Shown piece after piece: positions 1-7,912 of a stretch of DNA of 64,000 nt. Below the pieces are notes generated by a model, which made no database searches, had not been told where the DNA came from, and was given only the letters and a program-made list of their open reading frames with translations. Position 1 is the stretch's first letter. Each line of letters starts with the position of its first letter. This stretch comes from Frigoribacterium sp. CFBP 13712 (GTDB lineage Bacteria > Actinomycetota > Actinomycetes > Actinomycetales > Microbacteriaceae). The position numbers and the translations under genes were made by a program. The DNA is taken from assembly GCF_014842255.1 (NCBI RefSeq), contig NZ_JACYVH010000002.1:110519-174518 (forward strand). The letters are read 5' to 3'.

Positions 1-111
1 GCGAGCGCACCGAGCCCGCGGCCCGAACCGGCCCCGACCCCCGCGCGGGGGTGCAAGCTCGAAGCACGGCGCGTCTGCACGGGGCGTGCGCGGCAGAGCG
101 AGGAGTACGGC

Positions 112-1098
112 ATGAAGGCGGTCCGGTTCGAGAACTACGGCGACATCGACGAGCTGAGGGTCGTCGAGATCGCGAAGCCGCAGGCCGGCCCCGGGCAGGT
201 CGTCGTCGCCGTGAAGGCCGCCGGGCTGAACCCCGGTGAGGCGGCGATCCGGGCGGGCCTGCTGCACGACGTGTTCCCGGCGGCGTTCCCGTCGGGGCAG
301 GGGACCGACTTCGCCGGCATCGTCGACGAGGTCGGCGAGGGCGTCGACGAGTGGTCGCCGGGCGACGAGGTCGCCGGCTGGGCGACCAGGTCGTCGCACG
401 CCGAGTTCGTCGTCGTGCCGAGCGATCAGCTGGTGCGGAAGCCGGACGGCATCGGGTGGGAGACGGCCGGCAGCATCAGCGTCACGGGCCCCACGGCGTT
501 CGCCGCGCTGCGAGCCGTGCAGGCCACCGAGGGCGACACGATCGCCGTCTCGGCAGCAGCCGGCGGCGTCGGCGTGCTCGTCTCGCAGCTGGCCGTGCTC
601 GGCGGTCTCACCGTGATCGGCACGGCGAGCGAGCAGAACCACGACTTCCTCCGCAGTCTCGGCGTCATCCCCGTCGAGTACGGCGAGGGCGTCGTCGAGC
701 GGATCCGCGCGGCCGCGCCGGACGGCGTCGACGCGTTCATCGACTGCTACGGGCACGGGAACGTCGAGTACGCGCTCGAGCTCGGGGTCGCGCCCCAGCG
801 GATCGACACGATCGCCGACTTCGACGCGGTCGAGCGGCACGGGGTGAAGGCCGAGGGCAGTGCCCAGGCCACGACGCAGGCGGTGCTGACCGAGCTGCTG
901 GGGCTGATCTCCGAGGCGAAGATCACGGTGCCCATCGACGGCGTCTTCCCGATCGACGAGGTGAGGAGCGCCTATCGCGACCTGGAGGACGGCCACGCCC
1001 GGGGCAAGTACGTGCTCGGCATGGACGTCGTCGAGTACCCGGGCGAGCGCGAGGGCGAGCGGGCCGGGACGGACGAGGGGTCCGACCAGGCGACCTGA
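112..1098 (+). CDS. NADP-dependent MDR-superfamily oxidoreductase (quinone reductase-like)
   Basis: A 328-residue medium-chain dehydrogenase/reductase without the structural or catalytic zinc cysteines, so closest to quinone oxidoreductase (QOR)-like enzymes that reduce quinones or activated alkenes with NADPH. The N-terminal GroES-like fold contains WSPGDEVAGW near residues 81-90. The Rossmann nucleotide site is AAAGGVGVLVSQL near 148-160. The ATG is preceded by GAGGAG about 8 nt upstream. The gene ends in front of a long perfect inverted repeat and is separate from metG, so it is probably a single-gene unit. The substrate cannot be told from the sequence. Confidence 0.85.
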   Translation: MKAVRFENYGDIDELRVVEIAKPQAGPGQVVVAVKAAGLNPGEAAIRAGLLHDVFPAAFPSGQGTDFAGIVDEVGEGVDEWSPGDEVAGWATRSSHAEFVVVPSDQLVRKPDGIGWETAGSISVTGPTAFAALRAVQATEGDTIAVSAAAGGVGVLVSQLAVLGGLTVIGTASEQNHDFLRSLGVIPVEYGEGVVERIRAAAPDGVDAFIDCYGHGNVEYALELGVAPQRIDTIADFDAVERHGVKAEGSAQATTQAVLTELLGLISEAKITVPIDGVFPIDEVRSAYRDLEDGHARGKYVLGMDVVEYPGEREGERAGTDEGSDQAT

Positions 1099-1106
1099 TC
1101 GATCGG

Positions 1107-1159
1107 GCGACCCGCGCCTCCTCGGCTTCGACGACCGGAGCCGAGGAGGCGCGGGTCGC
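1107..1159. repeat. Family A facing pair: 21-bp perfect inverted repeat, possible terminator
   Basis: Left arm GACCCGCGCCTCCTCGGCT starts at 1109 and right arm AGCCGAGGAGGCGCGGGTC ends at 1157. Both extend outward by two paired bases, and the loop is 11 nt. It lies between the oxidoreductase stop and the metG promoter, so it may act as a terminator, though no T-run follows. The same arm sequence recurs singly or in pairs across the window. Confidence 0.85.
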
Positions 1160-1182
1160 GTCGCGCCGTCGGTGCCCGCACC

Positions 1183-1188
1183 TAAGAT
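1183..1188 (+). promoter_or_regulatory. -10 box TAAGAT of metG (leaderless)
   Basis: TAAGAT lies 7 nt before the metG ATG, so the transcript should begin at or next to the start codon. No Shine-Dalgarno sequence is present. Almost the same string, AAGATGTCCCCATG, precedes hisS. Confidence 0.55.
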
Positions 1189-1195
1189 GGTCCCC

Positions 1196-2764
1196 ATGCC
1201 CGCCGGCGACTCCTTCTTCATCGCAACGCCCATCTTCTACGTCAACGACGTGCCGCACATCGGTCACGCGTACACCGAGGTCGCAGCCGACGTGCTCGCC
1301 CGGTGGCACCGGCAGCGGGGTGACGACGCCTGGCTGCTGACGGGCACGGACGAGCACGGCCAGAAGATCCTCCGCACGGCCACCAGCAACGGCGTGACCC
1401 CGCAGGAGTGGGCCGACAAGCTCGTCACCGAATCCTGGAAGCCCCTCCTCCAGACCGTCGACATCCGCAACGACGACTTCATCCGCACCACCGACGCGCG
1501 GCACGAGAAGGGCGTCCAGACCTTCCTGCAGAAGCTCTACGACGACGGCTTCATCTATCAGGGCGAGTTCGAGGGCTTCTACTGCGTCGGCTGCGAAGAG
1601 TACAAGCAGCCCGGCGACCTCGTCGACGGCACCGGTCCGTTCGAGGGTCAGCAGGTCTGCGCGATCCACTCGAAGCCGGTCGAGCTGCTCCAAGAGAGCA
1701 ACTACTTCTTCCGCATGAGCGACTTCGAGCAGCGTCTGCTCGACCTCTACGAGCAGCAGCCCGACTTCGTCCAGCCCGACACGGTCCGCAACGAGATCGT
1801 GCAGTTCGTCAAGCAGGGTCTCCGCGACCTCTCGATCTCGCGGCAGAGCTTCGACTGGGGCGTCAAGGTCCCGTGGGACGAGAAGCACGTCGTCTACGTC
1901 TGGTTCGACGCGCTGCTCAACTACATCACCGCGATCGGCTACGGCGTCGACGACGACGAGTTCGATCGCCGCTGGCCGGCCGTCCAGCTGGTCGGCAAGG
2001 ACATCGCGCGGTTCCATGCCGTCATCTGGCCCGCGATGCTCATGGCGGCGGGTCTGCCCGTCCCCAAGAACGTCTTCGGTCACGGCTGGCTGCTGGTCGG
2101 CGGCGAGAAGATGTCGAAGTCGAAGCTGACGGGCATCGCCCCGCAGCAGATCACGGACGTCTTCGGCTCCGACGCGTTCCGCTACTACTTCATGCGGGCC
2201 ATCACCTTCGGTCAAGACGGCAACTTCAGCTGGGAGGACATCTCGGCCCGCTACCAGGCCGAGCTGGCGAACGGCTTCGGCAACCTCGCCTCCCGGGTCG
2301 TGGCCATGATCACGCGCTACTTCGACGGCACGGTCCCGCTCGCGGGCGAGCCGACCGAGGCCGACCTGGTCGTCCGCGAGACCGAGGTCCGCGTGACGGC
2401 CGCCGCCGACGCGGCGATCGACCGCTTCGCGATCAACGAGGCCCTCTCGTCCATCTGGGAGCTCGTCGACACCCTCAACGGCTACATCACCGAACAAGAG
2501 CCCTGGGCGCTGGCCAAAGACGAGACGAAGCGCGAGCGGCTCGCGACGGTGCTGGCCACCTCGCTGCGCGGTCTCGGCACCCTCACCGTGCTGCTCTCGC
2601 CATTCATCCCCACCGCCACGACCACGCTGTGGCAGAGCATCGGCCAGGGCGAGCTGACCAGCCAGCCCGTCGACCGAGCACCCGAGTGGTCGAGCGCACC
2701 CGAGGTGCTGCCGCTCGCCGCCGGGCTGTTCCCGCGCATCGAGCAGCCGGAGCCCGCGAAGTGA
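1196..2764 (+). CDS. metG: Methionyl-tRNA synthetase
   Basis: Class I aminoacyl-tRNA synthetase (522 aa) that charges tRNA-Met. PHIGHAYTEV near residues 20-29 is the HIGH signature and GGEKMSKSKL near 303-312 is the KMSKS loop. A small metal-binding knuckle is suggested by CVGC (about 128-131) and CAIH (about 154-157). The length fits the short bacterial form without the C-terminal EMAP-like dimerisation domain. ATG 1196 was chosen over an upstream in-frame GTG at 1172 because a TAAGAT -10 box sits 7 nt before it. The stop overlaps the tatD start by GTGA, so tatD is translationally coupled. Confidence 0.97.
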   Translation: MPAGDSFFIATPIFYVNDVPHIGHAYTEVAADVLARWHRQRGDDAWLLTGTDEHGQKILRTATSNGVTPQEWADKLVTESWKPLLQTVDIRNDDFIRTTDARHEKGVQTFLQKLYDDGFIYQGEFEGFYCVGCEEYKQPGDLVDGTGPFEGQQVCAIHSKPVELLQESNYFFRMSDFEQRLLDLYEQQPDFVQPDTVRNEIVQFVKQGLRDLSISRQSFDWGVKVPWDEKHVVYVWFDALLNYITAIGYGVDDDEFDRRWPAVQLVGKDIARFHAVIWPAMLMAAGLPVPKNVFGHGWLLVGGEKMSKSKLTGIAPQQITDVFGSDAFRYYFMRAITFGQDGNFSWEDISARYQAELANGFGNLASRVVAMITRYFDGTVPLAGEPTEADLVVRETEVRVTAAADAAIDRFAINEALSSIWELVDTLNGYITEQEPWALAKDETKRERLATVLATSLRGLGTLTVLLSPFIPTATTTLWQSIGQGELTSQPVDRAPEWSSAPEVLPLAAGLFPRIEQPEPAK

Positions 2765-3744
2765 GCGGCCAGGGCGCCGACCCCGCGGGCGACGCGGCCC
2801 CCGCGGGCGAGGCGACGCCGATGCACGTCCGGCACCGCGCCTCCACCGAGTCCGGCGGCAAGAAGCGCGACCTCAGCTACCCGGCGCCTCCCAATCCGCT
2901 CGTCGTGCCGGTGTACGACAACCACACGCATCTCGAGATCGCCGACGGCCAGGGCGAGCCCGGGGCCGGCGGCGGCCCCCTCGACTACCGGGAGCACCTC
3001 GACCGTGCGTCGGCGGTCGGCATCCGCGGTGTCGTGCAGGTCGGCACCGACGTCGAGACCTCACGATGGTCGGCCGAGATCGCGGCCCGCGAACCGCGCG
3101 TGCTCGCCGCGGTCGCCCTGCACCCGAACGAGGCCCCGCGCCTCGCCGCCGAGGGCGGCCTCGACGAGGCGCTGGCCGTCATCGACGAGCTCGCCGCGCG
3201 ACCCCGGGTCCGTGCCATCGGCGAGACCGGGCTCGACTTCTTCCGCACCGGGCCCGAGGGCCGGGCCGCCCAGCTCGACTCGTTCCGAGCGCACATCGAG
3301 ATCGCCAAGCGGCACGGTCTCGCCCTGCAGATCCACGACCGCGACGCGCACGACGACGTCGTCGACCTGCTGCTCGAGGTGGGCGCCCCCGAGCGCACGG
3401 TCTTCCACTGCTTCAGCGGCGGAACCGAGCTCGCGAGCATCCTCACCGAGAACGGCTGGTACGCCTCGTTCTCCGGCACGGTGACCTTCTCGAACGCGCA
3501 GCCGCTCCGCGACGCGCTCGTCCAGCTGCCGCGTCACCTGCTGCTGGTCGAGACCGACGCGCCCTATCTCACCCCGGTGCCCTATCGGGGTCGTCCGAAC
3601 GCGCCGTACCTGGTGCCGTTCACCCTCCGCTCGATGGCCGAGACCATCGGCACCGACGTGTCGATGCTCGCCGCGCAGATCTCGTCGAACACCGAGCTGG
3701 TCTACGGCACCTGGGACAGCGAACCGATCACGGTCGACGCCTGA
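2761..3744 (+). CDS. tatD: TatD family metal-dependent hydrolase (DNase)
   Basis: A TIM-barrel metallohydrolase of the TatD/YcfH family, known as 3'-5' exonucleases or DNases. The metal ligands are visible: HTHLE at about 55-59, GETGLDF, an IHDRDAHDDV histidine, FHCFSGG and VETDAPYLTP. It has about 50 residues before the HxH motif, a longer N-terminus than E. coli TatD. The GTG at 2761 overlaps the metG stop (GTGA). An internal ATG at 2821 is the main alternative start. It ends in TGATG, overlapping rsmA by one base. metG-tatD-rsmA-ispE is a common actinobacterial gene order. Confidence 0.93.
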   Translation: MSGQGADPAGDAAPAGEATPMHVRHRASTESGGKKRDLSYPAPPNPLVVPVYDNHTHLEIADGQGEPGAGGGPLDYREHLDRASAVGIRGVVQVGTDVETSRWSAEIAAREPRVLAAVALHPNEAPRLAAEGGLDEALAVIDELAARPRVRAIGETGLDFFRTGPEGRAAQLDSFRAHIEIAKRHGLALQIHDRDAHDDVVDLLLEVGAPERTVFHCFSGGTELASILTENGWYASFSGTVTFSNAQPLRDALVQLPRHLLLVETDAPYLTPVPYRGRPNAPYLVPFTLRSMAETIGTDVSMLAAQISSNTELVYGTWDSEPITVDA

Positions 3745-4619
3745 TGGCACGGGCGACCCTCCTGGGCCCTGCCGAGATCCGCGATCTCGCCGAGATGCTC
3801 GGCATCCAGCCGACCAAGAAGCTCGGTCAGAACTTCGTCCACGACGCCAACACCGTCCGGCGCATCGTCACCGCGTCGGGCGTCTCGGCCGGCACGTCGG
3901 TCGTCGAGATCGGTCCCGGTCTCGGCTCGCTCACCCTCGGTCTGCTCGAGGCGGGCAGCTCGGTCGTCGCGGTCGAGATCGACAAGCGTCTCGCCGCCCA
4001 GCTGCCGCAGACCGTCGGCATGCTGCAACCGGCCGCCGACCTCACCGTCATCGTCGACGACGCCATGCGGGTCACGACCCTGCCGGTCGCACCGACCCAC
4101 CTCGTCGCGAACCTGCCCTACAACATCAGCGTGCCGGTGCTGCTGCACTTCCTCGAGCACTTCGACAGCCTGCAGCACGGTCTCGTCATGGTGCAGTCCG
4201 AGGTCGGTCTGCGACTGGCCGCCGAGCCCGGGTCCAAGATCTACGGCTCGCCGAGCATCAAGGCCGCCTGGTACGGCGAGTTCCGGGCAGCGGGGCAGGT
4301 GAGCCGGCAGGTGTTCTGGCCCGTGCCCAACGTCGACAGCATCCTGGTCGCGTTCGACCGGCGCACCGCCCGTGGCTCCGAGACCGAGCGCCTCGCGGTG
4401 TTCGCGCTCGTCGACGCGGCCTTCCAGCAGCGCCGCAAGATGATGCGGCAGTCGCTGTCGTCCCTCTACGGGTCGTCCGCCGCGGCGACCGAGACCCTCG
4501 AGCGGGCCGGCATCGCGCCGACCATCCGCGGCGAGCAGCTCACCGTCGACGACTTCCTGGCCATCGCCCGGGCGAGCGACGTCGAGCTGCTGGCCACGTC
4601 GCGGGTCGCCGCCGACTGA
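3744..4619 (+). CDS. rsmA: 16S rRNA (adenine1518/1519-N6)-dimethyltransferase
   Basis: RsmA/KsgA dimethylates two adjacent adenines in the 3'-terminal hairpin of 16S rRNA during late 30S assembly. The 291-aa protein shows KLGQNFVHD, the SAM-binding motif VEIGPGLGSL near residues 54-63, and the catalytic NLPYN motif near 120. The start overlaps the tatD stop by one base (TGATG), so the two are probably in one transcript from the metG promoter. Nothing is missing compared with the family. Confidence 0.97.
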   Translation: MARATLLGPAEIRDLAEMLGIQPTKKLGQNFVHDANTVRRIVTASGVSAGTSVVEIGPGLGSLTLGLLEAGSSVVAVEIDKRLAAQLPQTVGMLQPAADLTVIVDDAMRVTTLPVAPTHLVANLPYNISVPVLLHFLEHFDSLQHGLVMVQSEVGLRLAAEPGSKIYGSPSIKAAWYGEFRAAGQVSRQVFWPVPNVDSILVAFDRRTARGSETERLAVFALVDAAFQQRRKMMRQSLSSLYGSSAAATETLERAGIAPTIRGEQLTVDDFLAIARASDVELLATSRVAAD

Positions 4620-4623
4620 TCCC

Positions 4624-5271
4624 ATGACGCGTCGCACCGACCCACCGGCACGACCCGGGCGGTCGGCGCCGTCGGGGCGGTCCGCACGACCAGGGCGACC
4701 GGCGCGATCGGGCCGACCCGCGCCTCCTGCAGGGGTCGACCGGTCCGTCGAGATCAGCGACGCGCGACTCGGCTCGGGCACGGGGCGCAGTGCGGCCGAC
4801 TGGTTCGCCCTGCTCGACCGGGCCGATGCGGCGCGACTGTCGCACGAGCGCATCGCGCGCCTCCTGATCGACGACCACGAGGTCGCGCCGTGGTGGGCGC
4901 AGGTGATCACGGTCCGCTACGAGCAGGGGCGCGGGCTGCCGTCGCCCGGGCTGCAGCCCGACGGCTCGTACGCGGTCGCGATCGGGCGGAGCCTCCGCGG
5001 CGAGCCCCTCGAGCTGCTCGAGCTGCTGGTCGATCGGCTCGCGGGCTACGTCGAGGGCGTGCAGGCGACGGTCGTCCGCTCCGCGACCCGGCCGAGCGCA
5101 GAGTGGACGCTGTCGAACGGCGACGTGCTCACCGTGGCGGTGTCGCCGTCGACCGGCGGCAAGTGCTCGGTGGCCGTCACGCAGGCCCGTCTTCGGCTGC
5201 CCGAACGCGTGCAGCCCGTCCGCGAGGGTCTGGCCCGGGCGCTCGGCGTCATGGTCGATCGCCAGAACTGA
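4624..5271 (+). CDS. DUF4287-like / SRPBCC-like protein with Arg-Pro-Gly-rich N-terminus
   Basis: A 215-residue protein of unknown function. After a low-complexity N-terminus (about 35 residues rich in R, P and G) comes a helical segment with LSHERIAR and APWWAQVITVRYEQGRG, the pattern of DUF4287 proteins. The C-terminal half resembles an SRPBCC-type fold with TLSNGDVLTV. It follows rsmA by 4 bp and so is probably in the same operon. The low-complexity stretch contains a family A repeat copy read in frame as GRPAPPAG. The true start may be downstream, past the low-complexity part; ATG 4624 is kept because no better-supported start is visible. Confidence 0.65.
   Translation: MTRRTDPPARPGRSAPSGRSARPGRPARSGRPAPPAGVDRSVEISDARLGSGTGRSAADWFALLDRADAARLSHERIARLLIDDHEVAPWWAQVITVRYEQGRGLPSPGLQPDGSYAVAIGRSLRGEPLELLELLVDRLAGYVEGVQATVVRSATRPSAEWTLSNGDVLTVAVSPSTGGKCSVAVTQARLRLPERVQPVREGLARALGVMVDRQN
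4715..4730. repeat. Family A repeat copy inside a coding region
   Basis: GACCCGCGCCTCCTGC within the Arg-Pro-rich N-terminal coding part of the DUF4287-like gene, followed directly by AGGGGTCGAC. Confidence 0.6.
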
Positions 5272-5272
5272 C

Positions 5273-5278
5273 TAGGTT
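5273..5278 (+). promoter_or_regulatory. -10 box TAGGTT of ispE (leaderless)
   Basis: TAGGTT starts 1 bp after the upstream gene's stop codon and ends 6 nt before the ispE ATG. No Shine-Dalgarno sequence is present. Confidence 0.55.
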
Positions 5279-5284
5279 GGTGTC

Positions 5285-6223
5285 ATGACGACCGAGGCCG
5301 CTCCGACCGTGGTCCACACGCGGGCCCCCGGCAAGATCAACGTGTTCCTCGCCGTCGGCGATCTGCAAGACGACGGGTACCACGAACTCGCCACCGCCTA
5401 CCAGGCAGTGTCGCTCTACGAAGACGTCCGGGCGCGTCGCGCCGACACCTTCTCGGTGACCGTCACGGGCGGCCCCGCGGTCGACGTGACGGGGGTGCCG
5501 ACCGACGGCAGCAACCTCGCGATCCGCGCCGCGCGCCTCCTCGCCGCCACCACCGGCTACCGCGGCGGCGTCGATCTGCGCATCGACAAGAACGTCCCGG
5601 TCGCCGGTGGCATGGGCGGCGGGTCGGCCGACGCGGCCGCGACGCTCCTCGCCTGCGACACGCTCTGGGGCACCGGCGTCGGCCGAGACGACCTGCTGCA
5701 CCTCGCGGCCGAGCTCGGCGCCGACGTGCCCTTCGCCTTCGCCGGCGGCACGGCCATCGGCACGGGTCGCGGCGACGAGCTCAGCCCGGCCCTGGCCAAG
5801 GGCACCTTCCAGTGGGTGCTCGCCCTCGCCGACTTCGGGCTCTCGACGCCGACGGTCTACCGCGAGCTCGACGAGCACCGCAAGCGGCACTCGGGCGACA
5901 TCTCGCCCGTCCGCCGCCCCGTCGTCGACGCCGGGGTGCTGCAGGCGCTCCGGGCGGGCGACGCCGGCATGCTCGCCGAGTCGATGCACAACGATCTGCA
6001 GGCACCGGCCCTGCACCTCGAGCCCGGTCTGGCCGAGGTGCTCGAGCTCGGCGAGGGCAACGGGGCGCTGGCGGGTCTCGTGTCGGGCTCGGGCCCGACC
6101 GTGGCGTTCCTCGCCCCCGACCTCGACGGCGCCCTCGAACTGCAGCTCGCCCTCACCTCGGCGCGACTGTCGGTCGTCCGCGCGACGGGACCGGTGCACG
6201 GCGCCCGGGTGGTCTCCGACTAG
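5285..6223 (+). CDS. ispE: 4-diphosphocytidyl-2-C-methyl-D-erythritol kinase
   Basis: GHMP kinase of the non-mevalonate (MEP) isoprenoid pathway; it phosphorylates CDP-methylerythritol at the 2-hydroxyl using ATP. The 312-aa protein has the conserved APGKINVFL (K17), the glycine-rich ATP loop [14 protein letters not shown] at 105-118 with catalytic D116, and SGSGPTVAF near 265. Start ATG 5285 has its own TAGGTT -10 box 6 nt upstream, so it can be expressed apart from rsmA. Its product feeds undecaprenyl phosphate synthesis, to which uppS (58.9 kb) also belongs. The gene converges with the membrane glycosyltransferase, leaving a 12-bp gap. Confidence 0.96.
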   Translation: MTTEAAPTVVHTRAPGKINVFLAVGDLQDDGYHELATAYQAVSLYEDVRARRADTFSVTVTGGPAVDVTGVPTDGSNLAIRAARLLAATTGYRGGVDLRIDKNVPVAGGMGGGSADAAATLLACDTLWGTGVGRDDLLHLAAELGADVPFAFAGGTAIGTGRGDELSPALAKGTFQWVLALADFGLSTPTVYRELDEHRKRHSGDISPVRRPVVDAGVLQALRAGDAGMLAESMHNDLQAPALHLEPGLAEVLELGEGNGALAGLVSGSGPTVAFLAPDLDGALELQLALTSARLSVVRATGPVHGARVVSD

Positions 6224-6235
6224 ACGCCGCCCGCG

Positions 6236-7912
6236 TCAGCGCTCGTAGCGCAGCACGTTCGTGCGCGTCAGGTTCCACTCCTGGTCGAGTCGGAACCCCT
6301 TCGACGCCAGCTGCTCGGTGACGCGGGGCCGCCAGTCCTGGCGGTCGCTCGTGATCAGCCAGACGACGTCGAGGTCGTCGGTGCGGTCCAGCACGTCGCC
6401 GAGGGGGTGCTGGACCTCCCACAGGCCGTCGGTCTCGGCGCCCGGCGTCTCGAGGGTGAAGTCGGACATGCCGGCGAACGCGTCGGGGTAGGTGTCCTGG
6501 ATGATGCGCGACGTCGCCTTCGGATGGCGTCGCACGGGCCCGAAGACGAGCCCCTCCTCGGTGCCGGCCGGCTCGTCGGCTCGCTCTCTCGCGACGAGGG
6601 CGGCGACCTGGTTCCAGGCGGAGCGGTCCTTCGCCTCGGGCTGCCGCTGCTCGACATAGGTGGGCGCGGTCAACCCGACGGCGACGAGCAGCACGAGGGC
6701 GATCACGCGCCTCCAGGGGATCGCGGCGACCGCGACGGCCATCGTCATCGCGATGGCGGGCGTGCCGAACGTCAGGTACCGGGGCGAGTAGAGGGGGCTG
6801 CCGACGAGCGAGACGACGACCAGACCGGCCGTCGGCACGATCATCCAGGGCAGCACGACCTCCGCGAACCCGCGGGCGGCGGGCACCAGCCGCAGCGACA
6901 GCACGACGATGCTCGCGCCCGCGCAGAGCAGACCGAAGATCGCGAAGCTCTCGTTCTGGTAGAACCACTGCGTCACGAGCACCGATCGGAGCGTGCCGAA
7001 CGTGGGCCGCTCGATCCAGCTGATCTGGTCGTTCTGCGACGCGATGAACCAGGCCAGCGGCAGGCTGGCGAGCCCCGCGACGGCCGCGCCGACGAACCAG
7101 CCGAGCAGGGCGCGACGCGACGAGCGCACGGTCGGCCGCGCGCCTCCTTCGGGGTCGTGCACGACGGCGACCGCCCCGGTGCGGGCCCACTCGTCGACCC
7201 GGTCCCGCCGGAGGCGCTGGTCGTGCCGGTCGCGGAGCACCCGCACCAGCATGGTCACCGCGTGCCCGACCACGAGCAGCGCCAGGTACAGGAAGAACGC
7301 TGCCGAGACGACGGCGAGGACGGCGTAGGCCACCCACCAGCCGACGACGGAGCGGTGCGTGCGGGCGGCTCCCGACTCGGCGGTGCGGCGGGCCGCCACG
7401 ACGAGCACGAGGGTCAGCGCTACCGCGAGCATCGCCGACAGGGCGTAAGAGCGGCCCTCGCCGCCCATCCAGGTGACTCGGGGCAGCAGGCAGAACAGCA
7501 GGCCGGCGACGATCGAGGTGCGCCGGTCGACGAGGATGCGCGTGAGGGCCACGGTGAGCCCCGCGGCGACGCCCGTCACGATCGCGCTCGGCACCCTCAG
7601 CGCGACGGGGGAGTACGGGAACACGTCGAACCAGAGATGCATGGCGGCGTAGTAGGCGGCGTGCACCAGGTCGACCGTCTGGATCATCGCCCAGAGCTGA
7701 CCCCACGTGCGGGTCGCCGAGACGACCGTCGCGGCCTCGTCGTACCAGACCGACGGCACCCAGAGGAACGCCCCCGAGACGATCACGCCGAGCAGCCCGA
7801 TCAGCACCGCGTCGGTGTGGCGGCGGTGGAGGAGGCCCCGAGGGGCGGTGGGCCGCGCCGAGGTTACAGTGGACGACGCGTGGTCCGCACGTCGTGTCTG
7901 GAGGTCTGCCAT
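6236..7912 (-). CDS. GT39/ArnT-like polytopic membrane glycosyltransferase
   Basis: A 558-residue protein with about ten hydrophobic segments. The motif SVWYDEA in the first extracytoplasmic loop (D58, E59) is the acidic pair typical of GT-C glycosyltransferases using a polyprenyl-phosphate sugar donor. HAAYYAAMHLW and the following helices fit the GT39/PMT superfamily. The likely role is mannosyl or other sugar transfer on the outer face of the membrane; the acceptor is unknown. Its annotated ATG overlaps the ATG of the divergent moeB-like gene by two bases. The true start could be an internal GTG just before the first membrane helix (AVLIGLL). Confidence 0.75.
   Translation of the reverse strand: MADLQTRRADHASSTVTSARPTAPRGLLHRRHTDAVLIGLLGVIVSGAFLWVPSVWYDEAATVVSATRTWGQLWAMIQTVDLVHAAYYAAMHLWFDVFPYSPVALRVPSAIVTGVAAGLTVALTRILVDRRTSIVAGLLFCLLPRVTWMGGEGRSYALSAMLAVALTLVLVVAARRTAESGAARTHRSVVGWWVAYAVLAVVSAAFFLYLALLVVGHAVTMLVRVLRDRHDQRLRRDRVDEWARTGAVAVVHDPEGGARPTVRSSRRALLGWFVGAAVAGLASLPLAWFIASQNDQISWIERPTFGTLRSVLVTQWFYQNESFAIFGLLCAGASIVVLSLRLVPAARGFAEVVLPWMIVPTAGLVVVSLVGSPLYSPRYLTFGTPAIAMTMAVAVAAIPWRRVIALVLLVAVGLTAPTYVEQRQPEAKDRSAWNQVAALVARERADEPAGTEEGLVFGPVRRHPKATSRIIQDTYPDAFAGMSDFTLETPGAETDGLWEVQHPLGDVLDRTDDLDVVWLITSDRQDWRPRVTEQLASKGFRLDQEWNLTRTNVLRYER

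Noticed and set aside
5530-5545. Family A-like GCGCCTCCTCG in ispE, and similar strings in moeA (19615), hisS (42095), the GT2 gene (15895), ilvA (54331) and mca (56710)
   Set aside because: These are short matches where the codons of Arg-Leu-Leu or Glu-Ala-Arg at conserved protein positions give the string by codon preference. They lack the flanking GACCC or CGGC parts.
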